This document shows positions 1-8,361 of a DNA stretch of 64,000 bases, one piece after another; positions within the stretch are counted from its first letter, which is position 1; every line of letters starts with the position of its first letter. The stretch is from Spirochaetales bacterium (GTDB lineage Bacteria > Spirochaetota > Spirochaetia > DSM-27196 > Alkalispirochaetaceae): the NCBI GenBank assembly GCA_028282545.1, contig JANQHT010000070.1, forward strand, positions 1-64,000. Direction: 5' to 3'. Under the pieces are notes generated by a model. That model saw nothing but the letters and a program-made list of their open reading frames with translations. It was not told the origin of the DNA and did not search any database. Position numbers and translations under genes: made by a program.

Positions 1-5
1 TTTTT

Positions 6-28
6 CACGAAAACTGCCGTTTTTCGTG
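6..28. repeat. 8-bp hairpin at the window edge
   Basis: CACGAAAA at 6-13 and TTTTCGTG at 21-28 form a perfect stem with a 7-nt loop. No useful T-run follows it on either strand, so it is not a convincing terminator. It lies just beyond the point where the neighbouring permease gene breaks off and could belong to whatever replaced the end of that gene. Bases 29-95 show no coding signal. Confidence 0.4.
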
Positions 29-95
29 CACCCGTTACAGAAGAATACCATGTAACTCTATGTACTGTAAATTCTTAGGTGTTGTTCAGGAAGCT

Positions 96-326
96 CTAGG
101 TAGGGAAGTTTGAATAAAACAGGACCTTGTAATAGCTGTCGAATGTCACCGCCTTTGGCCAAAGTATCGGCGGGTACCGGTTGATCTCGTCGAGCGGCTT
201 AAGGGACGTTGCGAGCCCCCAGAACACCGGTATGAGCGAAAATACAACCAGCGTTATGAGTACAATGTACGTGAGCAGATCGCGACGGACCATATCCCAG
301 CATATTACGGGGCGTTCTTCAGTCAC
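96..326 (-). pseudogene. Truncated carbohydrate ABC transporter permease (MalG-type)
   Basis: The 76-residue product starts like an inner-membrane MalG/UgpE permease: a cytoplasmic N-terminus, one hydrophobic segment at about residues 19-40, and the loop 'ATSLKP' typical of the family. Family members are about 270-300 residues, so three quarters of the protein is missing, including the EAA loop that docks the ATPase. The frame ends in TAG; a few codons after it still resemble the family (FLNN) before a second stop. The gene overlaps the upstream permease by 4 nt and would be the last gene of the importer operon. It has been broken by nonsense or insertion, unless the window boundary hides an assembly problem. 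Confidence 0.7.
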
Positions 327-1201
327 CGGTCTCTCCTTTTCAAAACACGGACGTACACCAGGCTGAACAGGATGTTCAGGAGGAAGATGAGCACGCTGTA
401 CGCCGACCCCCGGTCGATATTCCAGTAGTCAATCCCTTGCTTGAACGCGGCGACGCTCATCGTCTCGGTCGCGTTGAACGGGCCACCGCTGGTCATCACA
501 TAGATGAGCGTGACCATGTTGAAGTACTCCATGCTCAGAAGCACCGTCGTCGTAAGGACCGTCGGCATGATCAGCGGGATCGTGATCATCCCGAACATGC
601 GGGTATCAGACGCGCCGTCAACCCGGCCGGCCTCGTAGAGCTCCTGCGGAATCGTCTGAAGCGCCGCAAGCGTCAGGAGAAGTGCGACCGGGAAGGAATA
701 CCAGACGTTTGCCAGCGTCACGGTAAACCGCGCCATCACCTCGGTGTTGAAAAAGTCGATCCGCCGACCGGTCAGTTCGCTCAACACGAATACGACAGGG
801 CCAAAGTTGGCGTTGAGCATCCATCGCCACAGGAGCGCCGCGACCGTTTGGGAAAGGATCCACGGTATGATCGCCGCCGTTCGGAGCGCGGCGCGCATCA
901 GAATGCTCCGGTTGAGAAGTGTCGCCGAGATGATCCCCAAGGGAATCACCAGGAGCAGTGAAAGGACGACATATCGGATCGAATTGCCGATCCTGAGCCA
1001 TCCGTCGGGAGAAAGCAGGATGTCCCGATAGTGCGCCAACCCGACAAATTCCTCGATCTGCGCGTAGTCCGTTGCGTGGAGGCTGGTGAATATCGCGATC
1101 CCGATAGGAATAGCGGTCACAAACAGGATCAGCACGAATGTAGGCGATAGAAACGCCCACACGAGCAATCTGCTTGCCCGGCTATCTTGTATGGTGGCCA
1201 T
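323..1201 (-). CDS. Carbohydrate ABC transporter permease (MalF/UgpA-type)
   Basis: This 292-residue inner-membrane permease has six predicted membrane segments and the EAA loop near residue 190 (EAGRVDGASD), where the ATPase docks. With the substrate-binding protein at 3599-4876 it would import a sugar or polyol. It lies 10 bp downstream of the IclR gene and overlaps the partner permease by 4 nt. No ATPase gene is in the operon; spirochaetes often share one MsmK-like ATPase among several importers (family knowledge). The substrate is unknown. Confidence 0.9.
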   Translation of the reverse strand: MATIQDSRASRLLVWAFLSPTFVLILFVTAIPIGIAIFTSLHATDYAQIEEFVGLAHYRDILLSPDGWLRIGNSIRYVVLSLLLVIPLGIISATLLNRSILMRAALRTAAIIPWILSQTVAALLWRWMLNANFGPVVFVLSELTGRRIDFFNTEVMARFTVTLANVWYSFPVALLLTLAALQTIPQELYEAGRVDGASDTRMFGMITIPLIMPTVLTTTVLLSMEYFNMVTLIYVMTSGGPFNATETMSVAAFKQGIDYWNIDRGSAYSVLIFLLNILFSLVYVRVLKRRDR

Positions 1202-1211
1202 GCTCAGTACC

Positions 1212-1970
1212 TCAGTAGTACGTGATTTCGATGCTCGGCCGATGTTCGTCGATCAGTCGGGCGAATCGCTCGATTGACTCATCGTCAAAACGGAGTGACG
1301 GGCCGGAGAGGCTGATCGCGGCGACAACGTCACCGTGCTCGTCCATGACCGGCACACCGACACCTTTGACACCGTGCTCGTGTTCCATGTTGTCGACGGA
1401 GTATCCGCGATCCCTGCTTTGTGCCAAGTCTTCTTTCAGTCGAGCAGGTTCTACGAGGGTATTCTCCGTCATCCGTTTCAAACCCGACGTCACGATCGAG
1501 TCGACTTCCTCCTCGGGAAGCATCGAAAGAATCGCCTTCCCGGTGGCGGTGCAATGGAGCGGTGCGGTATGTCCGATCACCTGTTTCGGCACAACAAAAC
1601 TTGCCGCGGACATATGGTCGAGATACAGGGTCGAGTTCCCGCTCCGGATTCCGTAGTAGACGGTCTCCCCGGTCTCGGCGGCGAGCGTCCGCACGATCCG
1701 GGAGATCTCGTCGCGCTGCGGCCGAGAACGATTTAGAACCCCAGCAAGGCGAAACACCTTGCTGTCCAGGTGGTACCGTGAGTTCGACGGATTCTGCCTG
1801 AGATACCCGTGTGCCTCGAACGTGACCACGATGCTGTGCACGGTGCTTTTGTTCATTCCGAGTCGAGCACAGATCTCCGTGATGCCGAGTTCCGGTGTTT
1901 CCACGTTAAAGCACTCAAGGACCTTGATCGCCCGTGAAAGCGCTTTGTTCCTGATATCTTCGTCGGCCAT
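1212..1970 (-). CDS. IclR-family transcriptional regulator
   Basis: The 252-residue protein has an N-terminal winged HTH (about residues 8-65, with 'ITEICARLGMNKSTVHSIV') and a C-terminal IclR effector domain (about 80-250, including 'HCTATGKAILSML' and the closing motif 'AAISLSGP'). The start at 1970 is preferred over one 21 codons upstream because GAGGGG lies 4 nt before it. It sits inside the importer operon between the oxidoreductase and permease genes. It probably controls this operon through the palindrome at 4903-4919. The effector is unknown and presumably a catabolic intermediate of the transported compound. Confidence 0.92.
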   Translation of the reverse strand: MADEDIRNKALSRAIKVLECFNVETPELGITEICARLGMNKSTVHSIVVTFEAHGYLRQNPSNSRYHLDSKVFRLAGVLNRSRPQRDEISRIVRTLAAETGETVYYGIRSGNSTLYLDHMSAASFVVPKQVIGHTAPLHCTATGKAILSMLPEEEVDSIVTSGLKRMTENTLVEPARLKEDLAQSRDRGYSVDNMEHEHGVKGVGVPVMDEHGDVVAAISLSGPSLRFDDESIERFARLIDEHRPSIEITYY

Positions 1971-2063
1971 TTGTCCCCTCACGTCGCAGTCCGGTGGTAG
2001 CGTCGCCGCCCCAAGAGAATCATAGAATATCATTGATACCGTTGCTCTCGGGACGGCGGCCGA

Positions 2064-3578
2064 CTACAGTCGCGGTGCCTTGGCACCACCCATCGCTTCT
2101 TGCACGTACTTGCCGGTGATTCGGCCCTGGCGGAGCGCTTCCGCAACCGCTTCCTGTGCCCGTTGCTTTTCTTGCGCGGCGACTTCAGGGTCCCGCCGAA
2201 TCGACGCACCTTCCGCCTCGAGGGCCGCCTGGAGTGTGGACACGTCCAGGTCCCGGGGCTGTACGCCGGACAACGCGGCGAGAGCCGCGGCCGTACCGGC
2301 TGCGTGGCCGATCCCCATCACGCCGCCCTGCGTTCGAAATGATCCCATCGCCTGATGGGTGGCCGATATCGAACGACCGGAGATCACCAGTCCATCGACC
2401 GTCTCGGGTACCAGGCACCGATACGGGATGTCGTAGGAGTCCTGGAGGTCGGTCCAGTCACCGCCACCTTTCACATAGCCTTCCCGGCCCTTCACGTTGT
2501 GGATGTCGATCGGGAAATAACCGCGTGCGATCGCGTCGTCAAACTTGCGGCCTTCCATAACGTCCTCGCCCTGGAGTACGTACTCCCCGAGGATATGCCG
2601 CGTCTCACGAATACCGATCTGGATACCCGTGTCGGCGAGGTACGCGTCCTCGAATCTCGGAATATGTTTACGCAGGAACTTTGAGAGTGACATCACCTGG
2701 CCCCGCGCCTCGATTTCCGCACGGGTCAGGTCTTCGGCGCTTGTTCCGTTTACGTTGTGAACGCGCGTGGAGTTGAAGTGGATTACGCCGGGGTGAGTCG
2801 TCGTCAGGAAAAGAATCGTGTCGCGGGCGAGTTTGAGTTCGCCGGAGTCGATCGCCCCGGATACCAGGTTGCGAAACCCCTGCCCGACGAAATAGTTGCT
2901 CTCGAGGTCTTCCGAAAAAGGCCTCATCGGGACGATCTCGGTTGCCCATTCGAACTCGTCGAGATGGTCGTCCATGTACGCTTTCAGCGCCCGGGAATCG
3001 ACGTTGGCCATATCGAACATCATCGTTCCCGGCTGCATCGCGCCGTCACTTTCCCGTCCGAGCACGTGCTTCGCTCCGGCGGATGCGGCAACATCAGCGT
3101 CACCGGTCGCGTCCACGACAACCTTGGCGCGGTACGTCGCCTGGCCGGATTTATTGGTGACTGTAACGCCGGTGACCCGGCCGGATCCGTCTGTTTGGGT
3201 ACCACTCAGAAACGAGTGAAACAGCGGGGTGACTCCCGCTTCGAGGACCATCTGGAGCGCGGCCCACTTGTAGACCTGTCGATCATAGAAACACAGGTAC
3301 GCGCCGCTTCCGTGCGGATTCGTGCATTTCGCGTGACCTGTGCTTCCACCGAGCTCGACCATTCGGTCGACGAACTGCTGCGGAATGCCCTTGATCACCT
3401 GCTCGTCACCAAAGTGGAACGGCGAAATGGGGCCCAGGGCGGCACCAGTGGGCATACCGCCAAGAAACCCGTATTTTTCGATAAGCAGGGTCTTCGCTCC
3501 AAGGCGTCCCGCGGCGATCGCCGCAATGAACCCTGAAGGTCCCCCGCCGACAACAACCACATCAAAATCGTTACTCAT
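2064..3578 (-). CDS. FAD-dependent oxidoreductase
   Basis: This 504-residue protein opens with a dinucleotide-binding Rossmann motif (VVVGGGPSG, residues about 6-14, followed by 'LLIEKYGFLGG'). It also has the second FAD motif 'VVDATGDADVAA' and a C-terminal 'GLVISGRSISATHQAMGS', the pattern of the FAD_oxidored family (PF12831) found in sugar and polyol gene clusters. The start at 3578 leaves 20 nt to the upstream gene and has GGAAGGAA about 11 nt before it; a start at 3620 would overlap that gene. It probably oxidises the imported substrate in the cytoplasm. The exact reaction cannot be told from sequence. Confidence 0.85.
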   Translation of the reverse strand: MSNDFDVVVVGGGPSGFIAAIAAGRLGAKTLLIEKYGFLGGMPTGAALGPISPFHFGDEQVIKGIPQQFVDRMVELGGSTGHAKCTNPHGSGAYLCFYDRQVYKWAALQMVLEAGVTPLFHSFLSGTQTDGSGRVTGVTVTNKSGQATYRAKVVVDATGDADVAASAGAKHVLGRESDGAMQPGTMMFDMANVDSRALKAYMDDHLDEFEWATEIVPMRPFSEDLESNYFVGQGFRNLVSGAIDSGELKLARDTILFLTTTHPGVIHFNSTRVHNVNGTSAEDLTRAEIEARGQVMSLSKFLRKHIPRFEDAYLADTGIQIGIRETRHILGEYVLQGEDVMEGRKFDDAIARGYFPIDIHNVKGREGYVKGGGDWTDLQDSYDIPYRCLVPETVDGLVISGRSISATHQAMGSFRTQGGVMGIGHAAGTAAALAALSGVQPRDLDVSTLQAALEAEGASIRRDPEVAAQEKQRAQEAVAEALRQGRITGKYVQEAMGGAKAPRL

Positions 3579-3598
3579 ACAGGTAGCTGTTCCTTCCC

Positions 3599-4876
3599 TC
3601 AATCCTTGCTGTTGTACCATTCAGCGACTTCATCGAGCGCTGCACTCGCGTCCGCATCGCGGTAGACGACATCCTGCACTGCCTGTACCAGTGTCACCGC
3701 GAGTTCGGTGTAGTCGTCCGGGTAAAATACGACGCGACCGGTGCCGGCGTACTCGTTCCACCGCTGAAGTTCATCAAAGTTTGCCAGTTCCTGGATTACC
3801 GGTTCTTCAAACACCGACGCGCGCGCCGGGAGGACGTTTGCCTGCAGCCAGCGGACCTGAGCTTCGGTCGAATAGAAGTATTGAATGAAATCGAACGCCA
3901 TCTCGGCGTCCTGCGCAAACGCACCGATCGCGAGCGTCTGTCCGGCAACGAGTGCCGGTGCAGGCTGCCCTTGCTCGAAGCCCGGCATCGGCACCGACAC
4001 GATGTTCGCGTTCAATGAGGATTCCCGGATCGTCGCCGCGCGCTGCGTTCCAGCGTTCATCGAGTAGATCGTTCCCGCTTTGAACCCATCAACGATGTCA
4101 TCGACGCCAAGACTCAACGCCGTTCGGTCCATCACACCGTTCTCGACCAGGTCCTTCACGAACGTGACGGTGCGAACTCCCGCGTCGCTGTTGAAGACGG
4201 CTCGACCGTTCTGATCAAAGAGGTCGCCACCGGCCGCGCGAATCAGTGGAATGAACGACTCCATGAAGCTGGCCGCGTTAGAGCCATCTGAGAGCCCGAT
4301 CACGAACCCGAGCGCCATGCCCTGACTCAACTCTGCGCGGTCCAGAAGGTCGTCAACGCCGGCCGGTACTGAGTCAATCACATCGTCGCGGTACCAGTGC
4401 ACGAACGTTCGGCTTTCCCAGGGCAGCGAATAGATCTCGCCGTTCACCCGCAGATCATCAGCCGAATACGCGTAGTCGGGCATCGAATCGATGAAAGGAA
4501 CCGCGAACTCCGTCATCGGTTGGACTGTCCCGCCGGCGACGTGCTGACGGAGCTGGTCGCTGTAGACGTTGATGATGTCGGGACCGTTGTTCGCGGATGC
4601 AGCCTGAATCGCCTGAGCCTCAAACCGGCTCCAATGGATGCTCTCTACCGTCACGTGATTGCCGTATTCGTTGTTCCTGTTGTAGTCCTCGACGATGTCT
4701 CGGAGTACAACGTTTCGCGGGTCTTCGGTGGAGTTGGGGTTCAAGAAGATCCAAAAGGTCATCTCCAAGCCATCCGAATCGGTTGCCGGCTCCTCGGACG
4801 CGCCGGCGGCAAACGCACCGAATGCGGCAACGGACAGATAGATCGCCACCCCGACAAGAACTATAAACCTTCGCAT
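3599..4876 (-). CDS. ABC transporter substrate-binding protein (sugar family 1)
   Basis: The 425-residue periplasmic binding protein has an N-terminal signal peptide ending near 'GAFAAGASEE', the spirochaete style. A family-1 solute-binding fold follows, with 'GPDIINVYSDQLRQHV' and 'AMAFDFIQYFYSTEAQVRWL' as recognisable blocks. GGAGGG lies 4 nt before the ATG at 4876, which decides between two in-frame starts. It is the first gene of the importer operon and lies directly downstream of the palindromic operator. The substrate is unknown and probably a sugar or sugar acid. Confidence 0.9.
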   Translation of the reverse strand: MRRFIVLVGVAIYLSVAAFGAFAAGASEEPATDSDGLEMTFWIFLNPNSTEDPRNVVLRDIVEDYNRNNEYGNHVTVESIHWSRFEAQAIQAASANNGPDIINVYSDQLRQHVAGGTVQPMTEFAVPFIDSMPDYAYSADDLRVNGEIYSLPWESRTFVHWYRDDVIDSVPAGVDDLLDRAELSQGMALGFVIGLSDGSNAASFMESFIPLIRAAGGDLFDQNGRAVFNSDAGVRTVTFVKDLVENGVMDRTALSLGVDDIVDGFKAGTIYSMNAGTQRAATIRESSLNANIVSVPMPGFEQGQPAPALVAGQTLAIGAFAQDAEMAFDFIQYFYSTEAQVRWLQANVLPARASVFEEPVIQELANFDELQRWNEYAGTGRVVFYPDDYTELAVTLVQAVQDVVYRDADASAALDEVAEWYNSKD

Positions 4877-4902
4877 AACACCCTCCATGTGTGTTCTGTA
4901 TC

Positions 4903-4919
4903 ACCGAACAATGTTCGGT
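4903..4919. promoter_or_regulatory. Palindromic operator, probably for the IclR regulator
   Basis: ACCGAACA-A-TGTTCGGT is a perfect 8-bp dyad around one central base. It lies 27 bp upstream of the first gene of the importer operon and in the divergent gap before the SAM-hydrolase-like gene. Its size, symmetry and place fit an IclR-type operator. The link to the IclR gene at 1212-1970 is inferred. Confidence 0.6.
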
Positions 4920-5037
4920 ATATTTCAATTGTAGACTTGGTGGGGCGATCCGTCAAACAAAAACTCCTCAGAAGCCGACATCATACGAAGGATGACAATC
5001 TCCCCAATTCGCCACACGCCCTGCTACACTGACAACG

Positions 5038-5823
5038 ATGAAACGACTGTTACACGTGATTGCAGATTACAAACCGATGTCCCAGGAGTTTGGAGAGATC
5101 CTTCAGCGCCTGTGGACGCAGAACTGGGATCTCGACCTGGCAATCGTCCCGACGTCGGTACCGCCTATGGACACGGTGGGCACCGGTTTCATCGTGTACC
5201 AGCTCGCGGTGGGGCACAATCCGCCGGGAACGGTCGTGTACGCCAATACGGCGCCGCGGAAGGAACGGAAGTCGCCAATGGAAGACAACGCCGGAGAGAA
5301 ACTGACGTATGCCCGGCTGGAGAACGACGTGGAACTGGTGGTTGTGAACAGTGGTTTGAGTTTGTCGCTCGTGAAGGACCACATCGTGGAACTGCGAGCG
5401 GTCGAAGTTTCTCACAGGGGGAGCCAGTTCCGCAGCCGAGACTTCTTTCCACCGGTAGTGGCGGATATCCTCCACGGGCGCCACGCGGAACGCCTCCGCG
5501 ACGCGATTGACCCGGCAACGATCCCTAAGATGGCCTCTTCCGTTGTCATGTGGACCGACGGTTTCGGGAACATCAAGACGAGCGTTCGCCGGAGCCGGAG
5601 TACCTGGGAAGAGGGACGCAAGGTGCACGTGGCGATCAACGATAAGCGCGCCACGGCGCTTGTCACCGGCGGCGTCTTTGCCGTGGACGAGGGCGAGATG
5701 GCGTGGGCGGTCGGTTCGAGCGGGTTCGACGACCCCTTCATGGAAATCCTGCTCCGCGGGGGAAGCGCGGCGGACCTCTTTGACCATCCGCACGCTGGAA
5801 TGAAAATCGAGATTTCGTCGTAA
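5038..5823 (+). CDS. SAM hydroxide adenosyltransferase-like protein (DUF62-related)
   Basis: This 261-residue protein resembles the S-adenosyl-L-methionine hydrolase / hydroxide adenosyltransferase fold. It has a block like 'FPxGTVxVVxxDP' (NPPGTVVYANTAPRK, about residues 61-75), 'NSGLSLSLV' around residue 104, 'SRDFFPPVVADIL' (about 133-145), and 'WTDGFGNIKTSV' (about 171-182), matching the family's 'DxFGNxxTN'. The canonical N-terminal 'TDFGxxDxYVG' is not visible, so it is a divergent member. It begins at an ATG without a Shine-Dalgarno, 7 nt after the -10-like TACACT at 5025-5030. It stands alone. If active, it would split SAM to adenosine and methionine, and metK, ahcY and adenosine kinase in this window would handle the products. 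Confidence 0.5.
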   Translation: MKRLLHVIADYKPMSQEFGEILQRLWTQNWDLDLAIVPTSVPPMDTVGTGFIVYQLAVGHNPPGTVVYANTAPRKERKSPMEDNAGEKLTYARLENDVELVVVNSGLSLSLVKDHIVELRAVEVSHRGSQFRSRDFFPPVVADILHGRHAERLRDAIDPATIPKMASSVVMWTDGFGNIKTSVRRSRSTWEEGRKVHVAINDKRATALVTGGVFAVDEGEMAWAVGSSGFDDPFMEILLRGGSAADLFDHPHAGMKIEISS

Positions 5824-5951
5824 CGCGGAGCGCTGTGCGCCGATGATACGTCGGCGATGGTCTGAGGTGAGGTGGAGGGCCACTTCCGCACCTGGCGGCT
5901 CGGTTCCATCGATCGGTCGGGCGCGGTCATCTGTGAGCTGTCGAACGAAGG

Positions 5952-6086
5952 CCCGGCTATGACGGAATGAAGACAGTCTCTATACGGAACCTGGCCGATC
6001 TTCTCTACTCGTCGTGCGGCTTCATCTGATCCCGGTCCGAGCACGTGCAGCTTCACGAGCACGCCGGAATCGACGTAGGCGTTCAT
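5952..6086 (-). pseudogene. PIN-domain (VapC-type) toxin relic
   Basis: The first 45 codons read as a PIN-domain N-terminus: 'MNAYVDSGVLVKL' (the first catalytic Asp is in YVDSGV), then 'DEAARRVEKIGQVPY'. After that the frame loses resemblance and runs into sequence antisense to the SAM-hydrolase-like gene. A full PIN toxin is about 130-140 residues. No antitoxin frame is visible at 6087-6127, where the next gene's operator starts. The rest of 5824-6126 holds nothing else recognisable. Confidence 0.5.
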
Positions 6087-6127
6087 CGTCGCAGGTATCT
6101 TTACACACCCACGTCGCGTTGATAGGG

Positions 6128-6160
6128 TGGTAAAGTTAGCGTCAACTAACTATTTTACCA
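6128..6160. promoter_or_regulatory. Nested palindrome upstream of the metal/chelate importer
   Basis: An outer pair TGGTAAA (6128-6134) and TTTACCA (6154-6160) encloses an inner pair AGTTAG (6134-6139) and CTAACT (6146-6151). The GTTAG..CTAAC core resembles half-sites bound by DtxR/IdeR-type iron regulators (family knowledge). Its place 33 bp before the binding-protein gene fits a metal-responsive operator. The alternative is an mRNA hairpin in the leader. Confidence 0.5.
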
Positions 6161-6192
6161 TACCCCTGTTGTCGCTCAAGGAGTCTCCGTAT

Positions 6193-7317
6193 ATGGAAAA
6201 ACGTATGAACCGTACCGTCGTAGTGTTTGTGTTGATGATCATGGGCGCAGTGCTCGGTGTTTCCACCGTCTTTGCGAGCGGCGCCGGTGAGATGGAATCG
6301 GCCGCGGGGTCGACAATAACGATCACCGATCAAACGGAACGGGAGGTTACCGTACCGGTTCCGGCCCGGCGGATCATCACGATCCCTATTCCGGCGGCCA
6401 GCATGATGATCGCTATCGATGGAGGACCGGAACGCCTGGTGGGCATGCATTCCAAGTCGAAGTCGGCTCTGGAAGAGGGGATCTTACGCGAGTTTTACCC
6501 GGAAGCCCTTGCGATCCGAAGCGACGTTGTGGGCGATGGTTTTGTGCCGAACGTTGAGACGATTCTCTCGATGGACCCCGATCTCGTCCTTCAATGGGGC
6601 CATTTAGGGGTCGATGTCGTTCAGCCTCTGGAGAATGCCGGTATCAACACCGCTCTTTTGCTTTACGGGACGCAGGAGTACCTGGAGGGGTGGATTTCGA
6701 CCTTCGGAACCGTACTGGGCCGTGAGGATAAGGCAGACCGAATCATCAACTGGCACCATGAGACTCGTGATTTGATCGAGCAGGAAGTCGCGGAGATACC
6801 GGAACGTGAAAAACCGAGGGTTCTCTACTTCCTGCGTTGGCTCTCCGGCAAGCGGGTGGCCGGAAGCGGTACCTATAACGATTACTACATCGGTCTTGCC
6901 GGTGGGGTGAACCCGGCCGCGGAGCTTTCCCGTTTCTCCGAGGTAAGCGAGGAGCAGATCATCGCCTGGGACCCGGAGGTGATTCTTCTCAACGGTTTCG
7001 AGTCGGAGCTTTCGCCTGAAGACGTGTACGCCAATGAACGGCTCGCCGATGTGAGTGCGGTGCGAAATCGACGGGTGTACAAGATCCCCTTGGGCGGCTA
7101 CCGCTGGGATCCCCCCAATCAGGAGTCTCCGTTGATGTGGAAATGGCTCACCATGGCGTTTCACCCCGATCGATTCGACTGGGAGCTCCGCAACGAGATC
7201 GCAGAGGCGTACGAGTGGATCTACGGCCACGTGCCGACCTCCGATCAGATCGACGGAATCCTTCGCACCGGTATGAACGCCGACGCGTCCGGGTACGCCC
7301 GGTTTGAGGCCGAGTAA
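6193..7317 (+). CDS. Periplasmic binding protein of an iron-chelate/cobalamin-type ABC importer
   Basis: The 374-residue protein has a signal peptide (hydrophobic about residues 9-24, ending 'VFASGAGEME') and a FecB/BtuF-type fold: 'ITITDQTEREVTVPVPARRII' followed by a region with 'NVETILSMDPDLVLQW' and 'EEQIIAWDPEVILLNG', hallmarks of class III binding proteins (PF01497). AAGGAG lies 9 nt before the ATG at 6193, favouring it over an upstream in-frame start. It is the first gene of a five-gene operon (6193-11122). The ligand is probably a metal chelate; which one is not visible. Confidence 0.85.
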   Translation: MEKRMNRTVVVFVLMIMGAVLGVSTVFASGAGEMESAAGSTITITDQTEREVTVPVPARRIITIPIPAASMMIAIDGGPERLVGMHSKSKSALEEGILREFYPEALAIRSDVVGDGFVPNVETILSMDPDLVLQWGHLGVDVVQPLENAGINTALLLYGTQEYLEGWISTFGTVLGREDKADRIINWHHETRDLIEQEVAEIPEREKPRVLYFLRWLSGKRVAGSGTYNDYYIGLAGGVNPAAELSRFSEVSEEQIIAWDPEVILLNGFESELSPEDVYANERLADVSAVRNRRVYKIPLGGYRWDPPNQESPLMWKWLTMAFHPDRFDWELRNEIAEAYEWIYGHVPTSDQIDGILRTGMNADASGYARFEAE

Positions 7318-7326
7318 GCCGGCCCA

Positions 7327-8361
7327 TTGACAACTAAAACACGAACCCGGACGAGTTCGATCGTCTGGGTTCTTCTTATTCTCGGACTACTTGTCTCCGT
7401 CTTGATCTCCTTCGGACTCGGACGATATGCGGTGCCGTTGCCACACGTAGTGGGGGTCCTGTTTCAGCGGCTCCTGCCCATTGAGCCCTATTGGAGCGCT
7501 ACCGATGCGCGGGTCGTTACGCTGATTCGTCTTCCCCGCATTCTTCTCGCGCTGGTATCGGGAGCGGGACTGGCGCTCAGCGGCGCCGTACTCCAAGGGA
7601 TCTTTCGCAATCCTCTTGTGGGTCCCCAGGTGATCGGCGTCTCGACCGGAAGCGGATTCGGCGGGGCCTTGGCGATTCTGTTCTTCAGTAGCCAGTTCAT
7701 GATGATGGGTTTCGCCTTCGTGTTCGGCCTCATTTCCGTTGCGATCGTCTTTGCACTCAGCCGAATGCACGGGCGGTCTCCGGTGCTGATGGTTGTGCTG
7801 GCCGGTATAATCGCCGGAGCCCTGTTCAACGCGCTGACCTCTCTTATCAAGTACGTCGCCGATCCCTATGACAAGCTTCCGGCGATCGTGGTGTGGCTCA
7901 TGGGGAGTTTTGCAACCACCACGTACAAGACGTTGGCAATCGCCGCGGTTCCGATCGTACTTGCGGGGATGTTCCTCTATCTTGTCCGGTTTCGGTTGAA
8001 TATCGTGAGCCTGGGAGAAGAGGAGGCTGAGGCGATGGGGGTCAACACCGATCGACTACGGTGGATGATCCTAACCGCCGTATCGGTCGTGACGGCTGCG
8101 ATCGTATCGGCGGCGGGAATCGTCGGCTGGATCGGACTCGTCGTTCCACACATCGCCCGAATGATCGTGGGCCCCGATCACCGCCGGTTGCTGCCGGCCG
8201 CCGCGGTGATTGGAGGAATCTACACGTTGTGGATCGACAACATCGCCCGTGCTGCTACCCCCGCCGAGATTCCCTTGGGCATCATCACGGCGATTATCGC
8301 GGTTCCCGTCTTTGGGTACCTGTTGAAACGGACCCAGGCGAAGGGGTGGAAACATGATTGA
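7327..8361 (+). CDS. FecCD/BtuC-type ABC transporter permease
   Basis: This 344-residue multi-spanning inner-membrane protein carries the FecCD signatures 'LPRILLALVSGAGLALSGAVLQ' (about residues 62-83, given in part) and 'GWIGLVVPHIARMIVGPDHR' near residue 270. The start is a TTG at 7327 with only a distant purine-rich stretch upstream, so the exact start is uncertain. It follows the binding-protein gene by 9 nt and overlaps the ATPase gene by 8 nt. It forms the channel of the importer. Confidence 0.9.
   Translation: MTTKTRTRTSSIVWVLLILGLLVSVLISFGLGRYAVPLPHVVGVLFQRLLPIEPYWSATDARVVTLIRLPRILLALVSGAGLALSGAVLQGIFRNPLVGPQVIGVSTGSGFGGALAILFFSSQFMMMGFAFVFGLISVAIVFALSRMHGRSPVLMVVLAGIIAGALFNALTSLIKYVADPYDKLPAIVVWLMGSFATTTYKTLAIAAVPIVLAGMFLYLVRFRLNIVSLGEEEAEAMGVNTDRLRWMILTAVSVVTAAIVSAAGIVGWIGLVVPHIARMIVGPDHRRLLPAAAVIGGIYTLWIDNIARAATPAEIPLGIITAIIAVPVFGYLLKRTQAKGWKHD

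Noticed and set aside
6-28. Rho-independent terminator at the left edge
   Set aside because: The stem is good, but the T-run precedes rather than follows it on the plus strand, and on the minus strand it is followed by A residues.
437-961. Long plus-strand open frame inside the permease gene
   Set aside because: The minus-strand frame encodes a clear MalF-type permease with an EAA loop. The plus-strand translation is Arg/His-rich and featureless, typical of antisense frames in GC-rich DNA.
2757-3536. 259-codon plus-strand frame opposite the FAD oxidoreductase
   Set aside because: The opposite strand carries all FAD-binding motifs; this frame has no recognisable motif, and no ribosome-binding site was checked or claimed for it.
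5412-5951. Continuation of the PIN-like frame on the minus strand
   Set aside because: Only the first 45 codons resemble a PIN domain; the remainder is antisense to the SAM-hydrolase-like gene and matches nothing.
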